In this document: in pieces, positions 62,954 through 64,000 of the stretch
How positions within the stretch are numbered: position 1 is the stretch's first letter
How the letters are laid out: every line of letters starts with the position of its first letter
NCBI GenBank assembly: GCA_001872625.1
Contig: MNXP01000050.1
Span: 106,419 to 170,418 of the forward strand
Origin: Bacteroidetes bacterium CG2_30_33_31
GTDB lineage: Bacteria; Bacteroidota; Bacteroidia; Bacteroidales; UBA1556
DNA: 64,000 nt
Reading direction: 5' to 3'
The notes under the pieces: model-generated
Seen by the model: the letters and a program-made list of their open reading frames with translations, nothing else
What the model was told of the DNA's origin: nothing
Database searches by the model: none
Position numbers and translations under genes: made by a program

Positions 62954-64000
62954 TTATAATTCATCAGCAAACATAGGATCCCAAGGAGGTAACATAACAG
63001 CCTTAGTTTCAAGAATTTTCATCACTTGTTCAGGGATATATTTTTTATTTATGACTAAGCGAAACATATATTCGCTAAACCAGTCATCAGTCATTATCAG
63101 AAATCCTTTGTAACCTTTCATTCCCCAAGAATTTTCTAACAACCATTTTGTAGATTTATCTTCTTTATCCACATCTAAACCAACCAGAGTCATTCCGTGC
63201 GTTGAACCACTGGCAAAAGTTTCTATTCTTTGCTTTTTATCCATCTCAAAATTCACAGAAAACAGCCCAGAATAATTATAATTATTTATGTCGAGATATC
63301 CTCGGTCGATGTCCAGCTGTTTTCCAACATCGCATGAAAAATACATAGCTTCATTGGCAATAATAGATTTTTTTGCATAATCTTTAATTTCATTGATAGG
63401 CAAATTTATATATTTCCAATTACCACCTTCAAGAAGATGACGGTCGTAGTCAATTTCATAAAGTTTATAAAATGGTCTCGAAGGATCATTCATAAACATC
63501 ACATAATCAGTAAGATTAATATTTACCCATTTTTTATAAAATGTTATTGGAGTATAATTTATTAGCTCAGAGATTTTATTATCCTTATCGGTGAAGCGCC
63601 ATGAAAACTCTGTTGGAGGCTCTCCCAAACTAAGAGCTAAAACTTTGTAAATATCAGAAAGCATTTCTATTTTTCTTGAGCTAATGGCAGCATCAGATTT
63701 TTTCTGAGAAGCCATTGTTCTAATTTCCATTGCATCGGCTTTGAGATTATTTGCCAGTAATTCTGAAATTATTCTTGTATTTTCAGAATTATAGCTTTCA
63801 GGCATAACATCTTCTGGCACAATACCATACTTAGTAGCCAAATCGACCAGACCAGTCCATTGGCCACCATCGCCTATAGGATTTTTCAAAAGCCATTCTA
63901 CTCTTTTATCTTCCAGAGGTTTTGTTCTTGTATCAATTATTCCCTCCAAAAATAGGTTTGCTTTTTCAAGTTGATCATAAAAAAAAAGAAAAGTTTGAGA
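62954..64000 (-). CDS. C1B (bleomycin hydrolase/aminopeptidase C) peptidase, 5' end beyond the window
   Basis: The ORF track starts at a TTG (63949), but the frame is open to the window edge and continues the family's sequence (SQTFLFFYDQLEKANLFLEG), so the true N-terminus with the catalytic Cys lies outside. Visible: IGDGGQWTGLVDLATKYGIVPEDVMPE, GSTHGMTLVGLD with the active-site His, and LLENSWGMKGYKGF with the Asn. The tail MLPPWDPMFADEL is typical of the full-size enzyme. Cytoplasmic or exported cannot be told. It precedes the small lipoprotein on the same strand with a 17-nt gap. Confidence 0.9.
   Translation of the reverse strand, partial: SQTFLFFYDQLEKANLFLEGIIDTRTKPLEDKRVEWLLKNPIGDGGQWTGLVDLATKYGIVPEDVMPESYNSENTRIISELLANNLKADAMEIRTMASQKKSDAAISSRKIEMLSDIYKVLALSLGEPPTEFSWRFTDKDNKISELINYTPITFYKKWVNINLTDYVMFMNDPSRPFYKLYEIDYDRHLLEGGNWKYINLPINEIKDYAKKSIIANEAMYFSCDVGKQLDIDRGYLDINNYNYSGLFSVNFEMDKKQRIETFASGSTHGMTLVGLDVDKEDKSTKWLLENSWGMKGYKGFLIMTDDWFSEYMFRLVINKKYIPEQVMKILETKAVMLPPWDPMFADEL

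Noticed and set aside
1-64000. Mobile elements, tRNA or rRNA genes, prophage
   Set aside because: No transposase or integrase motifs, terminal inverted repeats, tRNA cloverleaf or rRNA core sequence were seen on either strand.

Overview
The window comes from an AT-rich member of the Bacteroidota. The evidence is three type IX secretion (T9SS) cargo proteins (a gliding-type CHU_C tail and two type A sorting tails), a DUF4835/PorD-type protein, the gene order bamD-rpoZ-coaBC-DUF4835 typical of the phylum, a Rho with a long disordered insert, many SusE/lipoprotein-style surface proteins, absence of Shine-Dalgarno sequences, and repeated TAnnTTTG -7 elements of the Bacteroidota primary sigma factor. 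The species cannot be named from the sequence. No tRNA, rRNA, CRISPR array, transposase or phage gene was seen.

Layout. 1-3.5 kb: a tiny winged-helix protein, a secreted hypothetical and a large CUB/P-domain T9SS cargo. 3.6-10.7 kb: Mpl murein-peptide ligase coupled to a C1B aminopeptidase, then an ADP-forming acyl-CoA synthetase followed by two unknown genes. 10.7-18.4 kb: nitroreductase plus lipoprotein, an AONS-family acyltransferase facing FabG, an AddB-like nuclease and a decayed HEAT-like gene. 18.4-25.4 kb: rho behind a structured leader, then a compact five-gene operon (orphan N-terminal transketolase half, nucleotide-sugar SDR, unusual GT2, TIGR03032/DUF4915 protein, sulfotransferase), which is the best candidate for an undescribed system, probably a sulfated surface glycan. 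25.4-29 kb: two tandem outer-membrane barrel paralogues and a perR-peroxiredoxin-superoxide reductase operon with two PerR-box-like palindromes. 29-41 kb: mostly housekeeping (DHOD-like/FNR pair, ribD, fabD, Bax-inhibitor-1 type protein, folE, LptF/G, TamA-like barrel, ung). 41-52 kb: T9SS BNR-repeat protein, an orphan Cas4-like/DUF2779 nuclease, an M16 peptidase and the bamD-rpoZ-coaBC-porD block, in which coaBC is broken by an A10 run. 52-64 kb: cold-shock protein, ilvE, macro-domain protein, LacI regulator with aroQ, a histidine-degradation block (hutI-ftcD plus aldo/keto reductase), a C10 protease with CUB domains, a small lipoprotein and a second C1B aminopeptidase cut by the window edge.

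Several ORF-track starts are too long. Positions of -7 elements (predicted start point about 3 nt after the final G) and of lipoprotein or signal-peptide motifs were used to choose better starts. Two ORF-track gaps hold real small genes: a 58-aa winged-helix protein and a 44-aa lipoprotein.
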